A stretch of DNA of 64,000 nt from Labilithrix sp. (GTDB lineage Bacteria > Myxococcota_A > Polyangia > Polyangiales > Polyangiaceae), in contig JAHBWC010000027.1 in NCBI GenBank assembly GCA_019637225.1, positions 16,128 to 80,127 of the forward strand. Direction: 5' to 3'. The notes beneath the pieces are model-generated. The model did not search any database. It had not been told where the DNA came from and worked only from the letters and a program-made list of their open reading frames with translations. The stretch's first letter is position 1, and the number at the start of each line of letters is the position of its first letter. This document shows, in pieces, positions 1 through 8,570 of the stretch. A program made the position numbers and the translations under genes.

Positions 1-510
1 GCCGACGATCCGCGGCTCCAGGCGCTGATCGCGTTCGGTTGCGGGCTGCTCTTCGCGATCGGCCTCGGGCTCGCCGGGATGACCTCGCCGGCGAAGGTCC
101 TCGCCTTCCTCGACGTCACCTCGGCGGCGTGGGACCCGAGCCTCGCGTTCGTCATGGCCGGCGCGATCGGCGTGCACTTCGTCTTCGCGCGGCGCGCGGT
201 GGCCGCGAACGCGGCCGGCCGCAGGCCCGTCGCCGGGACGCGCTTCTTCCTCCCGGAGCCGAAGGCGGTCGACCGCGCGCTCCTCGGGGGCGCGGCGCTC
301 TTCGGCGCCGGCTGGGGGCTCGGCGGCTACTGCCCCGGTCCGGCGCTGGTCGCGTTCGTCGTCACGCCGGTGTCGGTGGTGTTCGTGGGGGCCATGCTCG
401 CGGGAATGCTGGGAACGCGGGCCGTTCGCGAGCGCATCGCCGCGCGAGCCGCCGACCGCGCGCAGGCGCTCGCGAACGAGCGCGCCCTGGAGCGCGAGGC
501 GCGGGGCTGA
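1..510 (+). CDS. YeeE/YedE-family (DUF6691) membrane transporter, 5'-truncated
   Basis: The reading frame is open from base 1, so the start lies outside the window; 169 residues are visible. The visible part has hydrophobic helices and two motifs I associate with the YeeE/YedE sulfur-compound transporter family: GLAGMTSPAKV followed by FLDV near residue 25-40, and GLGGYCPGPALV around residue 110, whose Cys-Pro-Gly-Pro is the kind of conserved cysteine site used for thiosulfate-type substrates. In this subfamily the protein is usually one half of a pair, so the partner half probably lies just left of the window. The C-terminus is a short charged Ala/Arg/Glu tail. Family is fairly sure; substrate is inferred from the family only. 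Confidence 0.82.
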   Translation, partial: ADDPRLQALIAFGCGLLFAIGLGLAGMTSPAKVLAFLDVTSAAWDPSLAFVMAGAIGVHFVFARRAVAANAAGRRPVAGTRFFLPEPKAVDRALLGGAALFGAGWGLGGYCPGPALVAFVVTPVSVVFVGAMLAGMLGTRAVRERIAARAADRAQALANERALEREARG

Positions 511-619
511 CCCGCGGCGGGGGCGGCGGGGGACAACCGCGCGGCGCCTCGTCGAACGACTGCTCGCGGGCCTTGCGCGGAGCGCGTCGCGCGCGCGATG
601 ATCGAGCGGACCCTCGCTC

Positions 620-1510
620 ATGTTGCACGCCGAGCTCCTCGCCCAGATCCCGCTCTTCGACACGCTCGCCGCCGAGGATCTCGAGGCGCTCGCGAGCCGC
701 ATGACGGAGCGCAAGTTCAACGCCGGCCAGTCGGTGTTCGCGCAGGGCGACCAGGGCTCGAGCATGTACGTCGTCCTCTCGGGCGCCGTGCAGATCTTCC
801 TGCCGGGCGCCGGCGACGAGCCGCGCGTGGTGCTCAAGGACTCGCGGACGGGCGAGTACTTCGGCGAGCTCTCGCTCTTCGACGACAAGCCCCGCTCCGC
901 GAGCGTCGAGGCGGTCGTCGACACCACGCTCCTCGAGCTCACGCGCGAGGAGTTCGGCGATCACCTCTCGAAGTCGAAGAACGCCGCGATGGCGATCCTC
1001 GCGGAGATGGCCGAGCGCCTCCGCGAGACGAACGCGATGCTCTCGCAGCGCGCCGCGCGCGACGTGGTCAAGGAGATCGAGGAGAACCTCACGTGGGGTC
1101 AGCGCCTCGCGGACAAGGTCGCCGAGCTCAACGGCAGCTGGTCGTTCATCCTCTTCTTGCTGGCGCTCACCGGCGTCTGGGCGCTCGCGAACAAGTACCT
1201 CGGCACCCCGTTCGACGAGTACCCGTACCAGTTCTACAACCTCGCCCTCGCGATCCTCGTCGCGCTCCAGGGGCCGCTCATCGTCATGAGCCAGAACCGG
1301 CAGTCGATGAAGGACCGCGCGACGGCGGAGACGGACTTCCGCGTCAACCTGAAGAACGAGGTCGGGATCGAGTCGCTCCTCCGCGAGGTCGGGGCGATGC
1401 GCGCGGAGACGAACAAGCACTTCGAGGTGCTCGAACGGATGGCGCGGTCCGAGCGGGTGCGGGCGGAGATCCCGATCAAGAAGCCGGGCGGGCCGCTCGG
1501 GCCGTCCTGA
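620..1510 (+). CDS. cyclic nucleotide-binding domain protein with DUF1003 membrane domain
   Basis: A 296-residue two-domain protein. Residues about 8-125 form a cNMP-binding beta-roll: the phosphate-binding cassette is seen as FGELSLFDDKPRSASV at 81-96. A helical linker (about 125-170) leads to a DUF1003-type domain with two membrane helices (about 174-191 and 206-224) and a conserved QNRQSMKDR stretch after the second helix. It probably senses a cyclic nucleotide on the cytoplasmic side and passes the signal to the membrane part, but the output is unknown. The ATG chosen is the first in frame before the cNMP domain; no strong ribosome-binding site is visible. It stands alone, 109 bases after the transporter. 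Confidence 0.85.
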   Translation: MLHAELLAQIPLFDTLAAEDLEALASRMTERKFNAGQSVFAQGDQGSSMYVVLSGAVQIFLPGAGDEPRVVLKDSRTGEYFGELSLFDDKPRSASVEAVVDTTLLELTREEFGDHLSKSKNAAMAILAEMAERLRETNAMLSQRAARDVVKEIEENLTWGQRLADKVAELNGSWSFILFLLALTGVWALANKYLGTPFDEYPYQFYNLALAILVALQGPLIVMSQNRQSMKDRATAETDFRVNLKNEVGIESLLREVGAMRAETNKHFEVLERMARSERVRAEIPIKKPGGPLGPS

Positions 1511-1543
1511 GGGCTGGGGGCGGGAGAGGAATCGAGAGAGAGA

Positions 1544-1578
<35 letters not shown>

Positions 1579-1789
1579 GGAGAGAGGCGGTAGGAACCGT
1601 TCGTTTCGAGGGGTCGTTTTGGCTCCCGGGCGGGCGCGGGGGTGAAATTTTCGGGGGGTGGGGAGGCGTGGGAACCGCGCGAAATCGTCGCGATCCGCGG
1701 AGGTTCGTCGCGCGTTCATGGATGCACGGTGCCGCGTGCGCTTTCGAACACTTGCCGCTCGTGAGTTCGAGCGCTAGACCCCCCGAGAG

Positions 1790-3025
1790 ATGTCGTTCCG
1801 AACCACTCTTCCGCTCTTCGGCTTCCTCCTTGGTCTCACGGCGTTTGCCTGCGTCGGCGACGAGCCGAGCCCGTCGAACAACGATCCCACCGGCAACGGA
1901 ACGGGGACGGGCGCCGCGTGCACGACGAACGACCAGTGCGCCGCGGGCACCGAGACCTGCGACACGGCGAGCGGCAAGTGCGTCGCAGGCGCCGCGGGCG
2001 CCGAGATCGGGACGGGCGACGGCTCGCCGGCCTCGGTCACGTTCACCGAGATCTACAGCGCCTCGAAGCGCGCCGAGCTCGTCGACCTCTCGTTCGCCGA
2101 GAAGGACCCGACGCAGCTCTGGGTCATCGGCTACGGCGACAGCACGGTCCACGTCGGCACCGGCGTCAGCGGCGACGAGAAGGGCACGTGGAAGGAGTAC
2201 TACGATCCGGCCGCGGTGCACTTCATGTACAAGCCGCCGGCGATCGCGATGGGCGAGAAGGGCCTCTGGGGCATCTGCGGCGACAACGACAACGCCCACA
2301 ACGACCCGCGCCGCGAGCCGAACTACTTCATGGGCCCGGCGCTCTTCACGTCGGACCTCGAGATCTTCACGACGCAGAACCAGGCGACCGGCCTGGGCTC
2401 GCACTACGACATGCTCCACAACACGTCGTTCTGCCGAGGCATCGCCCACATGGAGGCGAACATCTTCTGGACCTTCAACGGCCAGCTCGACGCGATCGAG
2501 AAGTACAACTTCAACAAGCCCCACGAGCCGGGCGGCGACGATCACTCCGACGGCGAGATCTACCGGTACGTCGAGGGCCAGGTGAAGGGCGTCGAGGGCG
2601 TCTCGAGCCACCTGTTCTACGATCCGTCCGACAAGATGCTCTACATCGCGGACACCGGGAACAAGCGCATCGCCAAGCTCGACACGACGGCGGGCACGCT
2701 CGGCGAGCGCCTCCCGCTCCGCAACGAGCAGCTCAAGAAGAACGGCGTCATGGATGGCGCGACCGTCGAGGACGTCGTCCCCGCGGGCACGCTCGAGCAG
2801 CCGAGCGGCATCGAGGTCAAGAACGGCCTCATCTACGTCACCGACACGGCGACCGCGACGTTCCACGTCTTCGACAAGACGGGCAAGGAGATCCGCAAGC
2901 TCGAGACCGGCCTCAAGGCGGGCGCGCTCTCGGGCTTCATCTTCGGCCCCGACGGGAAGATTTACTTCACCGATCGGAACCGCGGCAAGGTCGTGCGCAT
3001 CGATCCGGTGGCCACTCCGGAGTGA
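1790..3025 (+). CDS. secreted lipoprotein with NHL/SMP-30-like beta-propeller
   Basis: 411 residues. The N-terminus is a lipoprotein signal ending in the lipobox LTAFAC (Cys21), followed by a Ser/Asn/Gly/Thr linker and a short disulfide-rich patch (about 43-63, CTTNDQC...C...C) like the EGF-type inserts common in myxobacterial surface proteins. The rest reads as propeller blades: YIADTGNKRIAKL, YVTDTATATFHVF and YFTDRNRGKVVRI are spaced as NHL repeats near the C-terminus. Predicted to sit on the outer surface or in the periplasm; ligand unknown. It ends 55 bases before the ATP-grasp gene on the same strand, so co-transcription is possible. Confidence 0.8.
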   Translation: MSFRTTLPLFGFLLGLTAFACVGDEPSPSNNDPTGNGTGTGAACTTNDQCAAGTETCDTASGKCVAGAAGAEIGTGDGSPASVTFTEIYSASKRAELVDLSFAEKDPTQLWVIGYGDSTVHVGTGVSGDEKGTWKEYYDPAAVHFMYKPPAIAMGEKGLWGICGDNDNAHNDPRREPNYFMGPALFTSDLEIFTTQNQATGLGSHYDMLHNTSFCRGIAHMEANIFWTFNGQLDAIEKYNFNKPHEPGGDDHSDGEIYRYVEGQVKGVEGVSSHLFYDPSDKMLYIADTGNKRIAKLDTTAGTLGERLPLRNEQLKKNGVMDGATVEDVVPAGTLEQPSGIEVKNGLIYVTDTATATFHVFDKTGKEIRKLETGLKAGALSGFIFGPDGKIYFTDRNRGKVVRIDPVATPE

Positions 3026-3080
3026 GCCGGGCCCGGCCGAATCGACCGCGCGACGAGCGCCGAACGCACCGATTTTCGAA

Positions 3081-4061
3081 GTGACCGCATCCCCGTCTAC
3101 GTCCGCTGACGCCGACGTCCTCGTCCTGTTCGAGCACCCGGAGTGGCAGAGGCCGCTCTTCGCGGCGCTCGAGCGGAAGGGCGTCCGCTACGACACGCTC
3201 GACCTGAAGAAGGCCGCGTTCGTCGCGGGCGATCTGCCCCCGGCTCCGATCGTCTTCAACCAGGCGAGCCCGAGCGCCTACGTGCGCGGCAACGCGCGCG
3301 CCGTTCCCCTCGCGCTGTCGTACATGAAGGCGCTCGAGGCGGCCGGGCGAACGGTGCTGAACGGCCACCGCGCGTTCGCGCTCGAGCTTTCGAAGACCGC
3401 GCAGGCGGCGCTGCTCGGGCGCCTCGGGCTCCGGACGCCGCGCTCGATCGTGTTCAACGACGTCGACGCGCTCGGCGAGCGGCTCGCCGCCGAGAAGGCG
3501 TGGCGATGGCCCGCGCTGCTCAAGCCGGAGCAAGGCGGCAGCGGCGCCCGCATCGTCAAGCTCGGGTCGTACGACGAGGCGCGCGCCCACGTCGAGGCGA
3601 CCAAGGGGATCTGGGAGCCCGACGGCGTCCTGCTCCTGCAGGAGTACTTCGAGCACGATCACGAGCACGGCATCGTCCGGATGGAGTTCCTCGGCGGCGA
3701 GCTGCTCTACGCGATGCGCGTCGTCTCGCACGGCCGTTACAACCTCTGCCCCTCCGAGGCCTGCAACCCCGAGACGGGCGACGGGATGTGCGAGATCCCC
3801 GCCGCAGAGGCGGCGCCGCCGGTCGAGTTCTACTCGTTCAAGGAGGTCCCCGCGGAGGCCGTCGCCGCGGGCAAGCGCATCGTCGACGCCGGCGGCATCG
3901 ACGTCGGCGGCATCGAGTACCTCGAGTCCCACGGCGAGCGCGTCTTCTACGACGTCAACGCGAACTCGAACCTCCGCGGCCCGATCGCGCGCGAGCACGG
4001 CTTCGATCCGTTCGACCGCGTCGCCGAGTGGCTCCGCGCGCGCTCGCTCGCGGCGCGCTGA
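3081..4061 (+). CDS. RimK-like ATP-grasp ligase
   Basis: 326 residues from a GTG at 3081. An ATG reading of the same frame starts inside the preceding lipoprotein gene and gives an implausible Arg/Ser-rich head, so GTG is preferred. The N-terminal lobe begins DVLVLFEHPEW; the ATP-grasp fold is shown by LLKPEQGGSGARIVK (nucleotide lysine and flexible loop), a QEYFEHDHEHG strand with the adenine-contact acidic residue, and the metal-binding end FYDVNANSN near residue 300. RimK-type enzymes join a carboxylate to an amine using ATP. Substrates cannot be read from sequence. A 30-base repeat of its 3' end follows (see 4014-4105). Confidence 0.83.
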   Translation: MTASPSTSADADVLVLFEHPEWQRPLFAALERKGVRYDTLDLKKAAFVAGDLPPAPIVFNQASPSAYVRGNARAVPLALSYMKALEAAGRTVLNGHRAFALELSKTAQAALLGRLGLRTPRSIVFNDVDALGERLAAEKAWRWPALLKPEQGGSGARIVKLGSYDEARAHVEATKGIWEPDGVLLLQEYFEHDHEHGIVRMEFLGGELLYAMRVVSHGRYNLCPSEACNPETGDGMCEIPAAEAAPPVEFYSFKEVPAEAVAAGKRIVDAGGIDVGGIEYLESHGERVFYDVNANSNLRGPIAREHGFDPFDRVAEWLRARSLAAR

Positions 4062-4105
4062 GCGCGCTGCGCGCCGACTGCGTCGCCGAGTGGCTCCGCG
4101 CGCGC
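4014..4105. repeat. direct repeat duplicating the 3' end of the ATP-grasp gene
   Basis: Bases 4014-4043 (last codons of the ATP-grasp gene) recur at 4076-4105 with one mismatch, 62 bases apart. The second copy is noncoding and lies between the gene's stop and the convergent LysR gene. It looks like a small local duplication that left a remnant of the C-terminal codons. Confidence 0.85.
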
Positions 4106-4133
4106 CCTCGCGACGCGCCGACCCACGCGTCCC

Positions 4134-5036
4134 TCAGCAGAGCGGCGTCGCGGCGAGCGCCGCGGCGAGCGCCTCGAACACGCTCCGTCGCGGATCGTCC
4201 GCGCGGATGACGAGGCGGAAGTAGTCGTGGAGCGGCACCGTCTTCGGCAGGACGACGCGCAGGCGCCGGCCGTCGAGGTCCGGCTGCACCAGGTACCTCG
4301 GGAGCACGCCCACCCCCGCGCCCGCGAGCACGCGCTGGCGGATCGCCTCGATGGTGCCGAACCGCGTGAGGCGCGCGAACGCGAGCGGCGTGGCCTTCGG
4401 CGCGTCGCGCCAGTACCGGAACAGGGGCAGGTCCTCGCTGACCTCGATCAGCGTGTGCTTCACCGCGTCCTCGGGCTTCGCGAACGGCAGGCGATCGAGC
4501 AGCGCCGGCGCGCCGACGAACACGTAGTCCTCGCGGTGGAGGCGGAGCGCATCGACCTTCGGATCGGCGAGGCGCGTCGACGTGATCGCGCAGTCGAGCT
4601 GGAGCAGCCGCACGCGGCTGACGAGGTCCGGACCGGAGCCGAAGTAGAGGTGAAGCTCGATCGACGGAAAGAGCTCCTTCAGGCGATCGATCTGAGGCAA
4701 GACCCAGCTCAGCCCGAGCTCGTGGCGCGTGCCGAGGACGATGTCCATCGGCGGCAGCGATCCCGACGGGCTCACCGCGCGCGCGCAGTCCTCCATGCCG
4801 GCGAGCGCGCGCTCCGCCGCCGGCAGGAGCGCGAGGCCGGCGGTCGACAGGCGAACGCTGCGCGTCGTGCGCACGAAGAGCTGCGCGCCGAGCTGATCCT
4901 CGAGCTGCTTGATGCGCTGCCCGAACGCCGCCGGCGTGAGCGCCACCGCCCGCGAGGCGGCGCGGAAGTTCAAGAACTTCGCGGCCGCGCAGAAGCAGCG
5001 CAGCGAGTCGACCGACGGGAGGTTCACCGCGCTCAT
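4134..5036 (-). CDS. LysR-family transcriptional regulator
   Basis: 300 residues, usual length for the family. Residues about 6-65 are the winged helix-turn-helix (NFRAASRAVALTPAAFGQR then QLEDQLGAQLFVRTTRSVRLS); residues about 90-295 match the periplasmic-binding-protein-like effector domain. LysR proteins typically control a divergent gene. Here the divergent side holds a cobalamin riboswitch and a surface lipoprotein, so that unit is the natural candidate target, although this is inference only. The ligand is unknown. Confidence 0.92.
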   Translation of the reverse strand: MSAVNLPSVDSLRCFCAAAKFLNFRAASRAVALTPAAFGQRIKQLEDQLGAQLFVRTTRSVRLSTAGLALLPAAERALAGMEDCARAVSPSGSLPPMDIVLGTRHELGLSWVLPQIDRLKELFPSIELHLYFGSGPDLVSRVRLLQLDCAITSTRLADPKVDALRLHREDYVFVGAPALLDRLPFAKPEDAVKHTLIEVSEDLPLFRYWRDAPKATPLAFARLTRFGTIEAIRQRVLAGAGVGVLPRYLVQPDLDGRRLRVVLPKTVPLHDYFRLVIRADDPRRSVFEALAAALAATPLC

Positions 5037-5111
5037 GCTACCTGGCCGCGCGCGCCGGCACAGAGCCCGCGCGCTTGCGCGCGACGCGACGCGCGGCTAA
5101 GGAGGGCCCTT

Positions 5112-5257
5112 CGCACGAGGCGGGAAGTCGGTCGAAATCCGACGCGGTGCCGCCGCTGTAGCCGGGGACTCTCCTGGAACCACGCCACTCCGGGTCGCGA
5201 GACGCGGGGGAAGGCTCCACGAGGGGACGATCCGGAAGCCAGAAGACCTCTCGTGCG
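5112..5257 (+). promoter_or_regulatory. cobalamin riboswitch
   Basis: The closing P1 stem is exact: CGCACGAG at 5112-5119 pairs with CTCGTGCG at 5250-5257. Inside are the expected landmarks in order: AAATCCGACGCGGTGCCGC, CGCTGTAGCCGGGG, GCCACTCCGGGT with GGGGGAAGGC across it, and the B12-box-like CCGGAAGCCAGAAGACCT just before P1 closes. Downstream, CCGCG at 5274-5278 can pair with CGCGG at 5286-5290, directly next to the ribosome-binding site AAGGAG at 5291-5296, and no U-tract terminator is seen. Control is therefore more likely at translation than at termination. It should repress the lipoprotein gene at 5303 when adenosyl- or another cobalamin is abundant. Confidence 0.9.
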
Positions 5258-5302
5258 GTCTCTCTCCCCCACTCCGCGCGAGCCACGCGGAAGGAGCGGT
5301 CG

Positions 5303-6106
5303 ATGTTCCCGACGTCCATTCGTGCATCTCGCCTCGCGGTCGTCCTGTTCACGCTCTCCGGAGGGGCCGCGAGCCTCGTCGCCTGCGGAGACGACGCGAG
5401 CGACGGCGCGCCGGCCCGCCCGACGATCTCGCTCGGCGACGCCGGCTACGTCGACGCCGCCGAGCCCGACGCGTCGAAGCCGCGCGTCGACGGAGGCTTC
5501 GAGGGCCCCGACGGCGGCGTCATCCGCGCCGATCGCTTCGTCACCGACGTCGTGAGCTTCACGCCCGGACCGTGCGCCGGCTTCGGCGCCGCCCAGATGC
5601 CGGACGTCGTCCTCGGCCCGCCCGTCGGAGCCGGCGACCTCGCCGGGAGCCTCGACGTCGTCTCGCTCGGCGTCGACGGCGAGATCGTGCTCTCGTTCGG
5701 CGCGAACGCGATCGTCGACGGCCCCGGCGCCGACTTCATCGTCTTCGAGAACGCGTTCTACGCCGGGGGCAACCCGTCGCAGCCGGCCGCCGATCCCGGC
5801 GAGGTGAGCGTCAGCGAGGACGGCGTGACGTGGGAGACGTACGAGTGCACGCCGGGCGCCGCCGCGCCCTACGGCAAGTGCGCCGGATGGCACTCGGTCC
5901 ACTCGGCGCCGGGCAACGGCATCTCGCCCGTCGATCCGGCGACCGCCGGGGGCGAAGCCTACGACCTCGCCGAGCTCGGGCTGACGCGCGCGCGCTTCGT
6001 CCGCATCCGCGACAAGTCGACGGCGGCGTGCGAAGGGACGCCGAAGCCCAACAGCGCCGGCTTCGACCTCGACGCGATCGCGATCGTCCACGCCGAGACG
6101 CCGTGA
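5303..6106 (+). CDS. cobalamin-riboswitch-controlled surface lipoprotein
   Basis: 267 residues, ATG preceded by AAGGAG at 5291-5296. The lipobox is LVAC near residue 27, followed by an Asp-rich linker; the mature part (about 75-267) is one beta-rich domain with blocks DFIVFENAFY, GEVSVSEDGVTWETYEC, GGEAYDLAELGL and ARFVRIRDKS. This domain type occurs in surface proteins of several phyla, and in some it lies in B12-uptake loci. Because the gene stands alone behind a cobalamin riboswitch, a role in capturing or handling corrinoids at the cell surface is my inference; no transporter, TonB receptor or cobalamin synthesis gene is nearby. The four cysteines visible in the mature domain could form disulfides. 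Confidence 0.85.
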   Translation: MFPTSIRASRLAVVLFTLSGGAASLVACGDDASDGAPARPTISLGDAGYVDAAEPDASKPRVDGGFEGPDGGVIRADRFVTDVVSFTPGPCAGFGAAQMPDVVLGPPVGAGDLAGSLDVVSLGVDGEIVLSFGANAIVDGPGADFIVFENAFYAGGNPSQPAADPGEVSVSEDGVTWETYECTPGAAAPYGKCAGWHSVHSAPGNGISPVDPATAGGEAYDLAELGLTRARFVRIRDKSTAACEGTPKPNSAGFDLDAIAIVHAETP

Positions 6107-6397
6107 GGCGCGACGGGGGTGTAAGCCGCCGCCAGGCCGCGCGTTCGATCGAGCACACGTGCGCGACGATCCGCGAGACATCCCAGCCGTGACGTCCGAC
6201 GCGCGCTCGGACCAAGCGCGTGCGTACGGAGTGCCTGACATCGCAGGCGAAAATCAGACGCGTCGAATCGCGCCGTGATTCGTCCAACGAAAGGACGACT
6301 ACCTCGTGCCCGTCTCATTACCCTTCCTCAATCCGGCCCATCTCGGGGTATGCTCCCGCTTCCTCGAGATTCGGGACCGAAACCAAGGAGCCCTGCC

Positions 6398-7126
6398 GTG
6401 AATCGAACCGGCCTTGTGTCCGTGCTTGCCGTCTCCTCTGTCATGATGACGCTCATCGCGGGATGCGGCGGCAGCGACCCGCCGCCCGCGCAGCAGCCGC
6501 AGGCCTACAACGGCCAGTACCCGCAGCAGCAGCCCGGCTACCCGCAGCAGCAGCCCGGTTACCCGCAGCAGCAGCCTGGCTACCCGCAGCAGCAGCCCGG
6601 CTACCCGCAGCAGCAGCCCGGACCGCAGCCCGGCCAGGACCCCAACGCGCAGCCGAACGGCGGTGGTTTCCAGATCCCGGGCCTGCCCGGCCAGCAGCCC
6701 GCGGCGAGCGGCGGCGGCTCGGCGCAGGCGCTGGACCCGAACCTCGCGCAGCTCGCGGTCGCTCCGCTCACGGTCTTCGCCAACACCGAGGCGCCGGGCA
6801 TGACGAAGGAAGGCGCGACGATCGCCGGCAACTTCCAGGAGGGGCAGACGCTCGAGAGCGCGTTCACGTTCCAGCCGGGCAAGTGCTACACCGTGGTCGC
6901 GGTCGGCGCGGGCATCCAGAACATCGACATCGAGATGCAGTACGTGACGCCGCTCCCCGGCATCGCGCCGAGCATCGCGAAGGACAGCCAGACCGGCGCG
7001 CAGGCGTCGATCGGCGGCAAGGGCAACTGCCTGAAGCCGATCAGCCCCTTCCCGGCCAACGCGAAGTTCATCGTCCGCGCGGCCAAGGGCGCGGGCGTCG
7101 CAGCGGCGCAGCTCTACGTCAAGTAG
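6398..7126 (+). CDS. Gln/Pro-repeat lipoprotein
   Basis: 242 residues from a GTG at 6398 with AAGGAG at 6385-6390; an ATG further upstream in the frame would give an unlikely leader. Signal peptide with lipobox LIAGC, then five copies of a seven-residue PQQQPGY-type repeat, a Pro/Gly linker, and a C-terminal beta-rich domain of about 130 residues (from LAQLAVAPLTVF to AAAQLYVK) with two cysteines (in PGKCYTVV and GNCLKP). I recognise no named family. It looks like a cell-envelope lipoprotein whose repeat acts as a flexible spacer. A TATGCT at 6349-6354 could be a -10 element, but no good -35 goes with it. A clear terminator follows. Confidence 0.78.
   Translation: MNRTGLVSVLAVSSVMMTLIAGCGGSDPPPAQQPQAYNGQYPQQQPGYPQQQPGYPQQQPGYPQQQPGYPQQQPGPQPGQDPNAQPNGGGFQIPGLPGQQPAASGGGSAQALDPNLAQLAVAPLTVFANTEAPGMTKEGATIAGNFQEGQTLESAFTFQPGKCYTVVAVGAGIQNIDIEMQYVTPLPGIAPSIAKDSQTGAQASIGGKGNCLKPISPFPANAKFIVRAAKGAGVAAAQLYVK
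6518..6622. repeat. 21-bp coding tandem repeat (PQQQPGY)x5
   Basis: Five head-to-tail copies of a 21-base unit starting TACCCGCAGCAGCAG, in frame inside the lipoprotein gene. The copies are nearly identical in DNA sequence, which suggests recent expansion or homogenisation. Copy number should vary between strains without shifting the frame. Confidence 0.9.
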
Positions 7127-7157
7127 CGGCCAGAGGCCCGACTTCCCATTCCCCCGA

Positions 7158-7196
7158 CGACGGCGTGCGGCTCCGGCCCACGCCGTCGGCGTTTTG
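7158..7196 (+). terminator. Rho-independent terminator
   Basis: A perfect 10-bp stem (CGACGGCGTG at 7158-7167, CACGCCGTCG at 7179-7188) with an 11-base loop is followed by GCGTTTTG. It lies 32 bases after the stop of the lipoprotein gene and 46 bases before serS, separating the two units. Confidence 0.8.
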
Positions 7197-7241
7197 TGGC
7201 TTCGACCGCCGAAACGATCGGAGTAGTTTGTCGTCGCCCCC

Positions 7242-8528
7242 ATGCTGGACATCGCCTTCATCCGTCAGAACGCCGACGTCGTTCGCGCCGCGATCACCAA
7301 CAAGCGCATCGAGCTCGATCTCGACGCGCTCCTCGCCGCCGACAAGGAGCGCCGCGAGACGATCGCGAAGATCGAGCTGAAGCGCGCGCGCAAGAACGAG
7401 ATCGCGCAGCTCATCCCGAAGGCGTCGAAGGACGATCGCCCGCGCCTCATCGAAGAAGGCAAGAGCGTGAAGACCGAGCTCGAGGAGCTCGAGCCCGCGC
7501 TGACGCAGGCGCAGAAGAGCTTCGACGACCTGATGCTGCGCGTCCCGAGCATCCCGCGCCCCGAGGTCCCGGTCGGCAAGGGCGAAGAGGACAACGTCGA
7601 GATCCGCAAGGTCGGAGCGCCGCGCAAGTTCGACTTCCCTGCCCGCGATCACGTCCAGCTGATGACGCTGCACGAGATGGTCGACTGGGAAGGGCCGCGC
7701 AAGTTCGCCGGCGCGCGCTCGTACGCCCTGAAGGGCATGGGCGCGCTCCTCGAGGTCGCCGTGACGCGCCTCGCGCTCGACACGCTCGTCGCGCGCGGGC
7801 TCGTGCCGGTGATCCCGCCGGTCATGGTGAAGGAGCGCGCGATGCAGGGCACGGGCTTCTTCCCGCTCGGCGTCGAGGAGGCTTACTCGATCAGCGCCGA
7901 CGGCCTCTACCTCGTCGGCACGAGCGAGGTGCCTCTCGTCTCGCTCCACTGCGACGAGACGCTCGACGCCGCCCAGCTCCCGATCCGCTACGCCGGGATG
8001 TCGAACTGCTTCCGCCGCGAGGCGGGGGCGCACGGCAAGGACACGAAGGGCCTCTACCGCGTCCACCAGTTCACGAAGATCGAGCAGGTCGTCTTCTGTG
8101 TGCCGGACGAGGCCGTCGCCGAGAAGGAGCACTACCAGCTCCTCGGCAACGCCGAGGCGATCCTCGAGAAGCTCGAGATCCCCTACCGCGTCGCGATCGC
8201 GTGCACCGGCGAGATCGGGCTCGGCCAGACGCGCAAGCACGAGGTCGAGTCGTGGATGCCCGGACGCGACGACGGCAAGGGCGCCTACAGCGAGACGCAC
8301 TCGTGCTCGACGCTCGGCGACTTCCAGGCGCGCCGCTCGAACATCCGCGTGCGCATGCCCGACGGCTCGCTCTCGTACCCCTACACGCTCAACAACACGG
8401 CGATCGCGAGCCCGCGGATCTTGATCCCGCTGCTCGAGAACCACCAGCAAGAGGACGGCTCGATCGTCCTGCCGAAGGCCCTCGTCCCGTACATGAACGG
8501 CGTCGAGGTCCTCAAGCCGAAGCGCTGA
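7242..8528 (+). CDS. serS: serine--tRNA ligase
   Basis: 428 residues, the standard length. Charges tRNA-Ser with serine in the cytoplasm. Begins MLDIAFIRQNADVVRAA, the usual start of the N-terminal tRNA-binding coiled-coil arm (about 1-110). The class II catalytic core shows GTSEVPLVSLH, motif 2 in CFRREAGAHGKDT then GLYRVHQFTK, and motif 3 as NNTAIASPRILIPLLENHQ. The C-terminus VLPKALVPYMNGVEVLKP is typical. Monocistronic, after a terminator. Confidence 0.97.
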   Translation: MLDIAFIRQNADVVRAAITNKRIELDLDALLAADKERRETIAKIELKRARKNEIAQLIPKASKDDRPRLIEEGKSVKTELEELEPALTQAQKSFDDLMLRVPSIPRPEVPVGKGEEDNVEIRKVGAPRKFDFPARDHVQLMTLHEMVDWEGPRKFAGARSYALKGMGALLEVAVTRLALDTLVARGLVPVIPPVMVKERAMQGTGFFPLGVEEAYSISADGLYLVGTSEVPLVSLHCDETLDAAQLPIRYAGMSNCFRREAGAHGKDTKGLYRVHQFTKIEQVVFCVPDEAVAEKEHYQLLGNAEAILEKLEIPYRVAIACTGEIGLGQTRKHEVESWMPGRDDGKGAYSETHSCSTLGDFQARRSNIRVRMPDGSLSYPYTLNNTAIASPRILIPLLENHQQEDGSIVLPKALVPYMNGVEVLKPKR

Positions 8529-8570
8529 GCCGGCCTCAGCGCCAGCGCGGGAGCGAAGGCGGCGCGCGAC

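Noticed and set aside
3026..3037. 12-bp palindrome GCCGGGCCCGGC after the lipoprotein stop
   Set aside because: No loop and no U-tract; palindromes of this kind are expected by chance at this GC content.
2754..3080. N-terminal extension of the ATP-grasp gene
   Set aside because: It overlaps the 3' end of the lipoprotein gene and gives Arg/Ser-rich sequence; the family starts at the GTG 3081.
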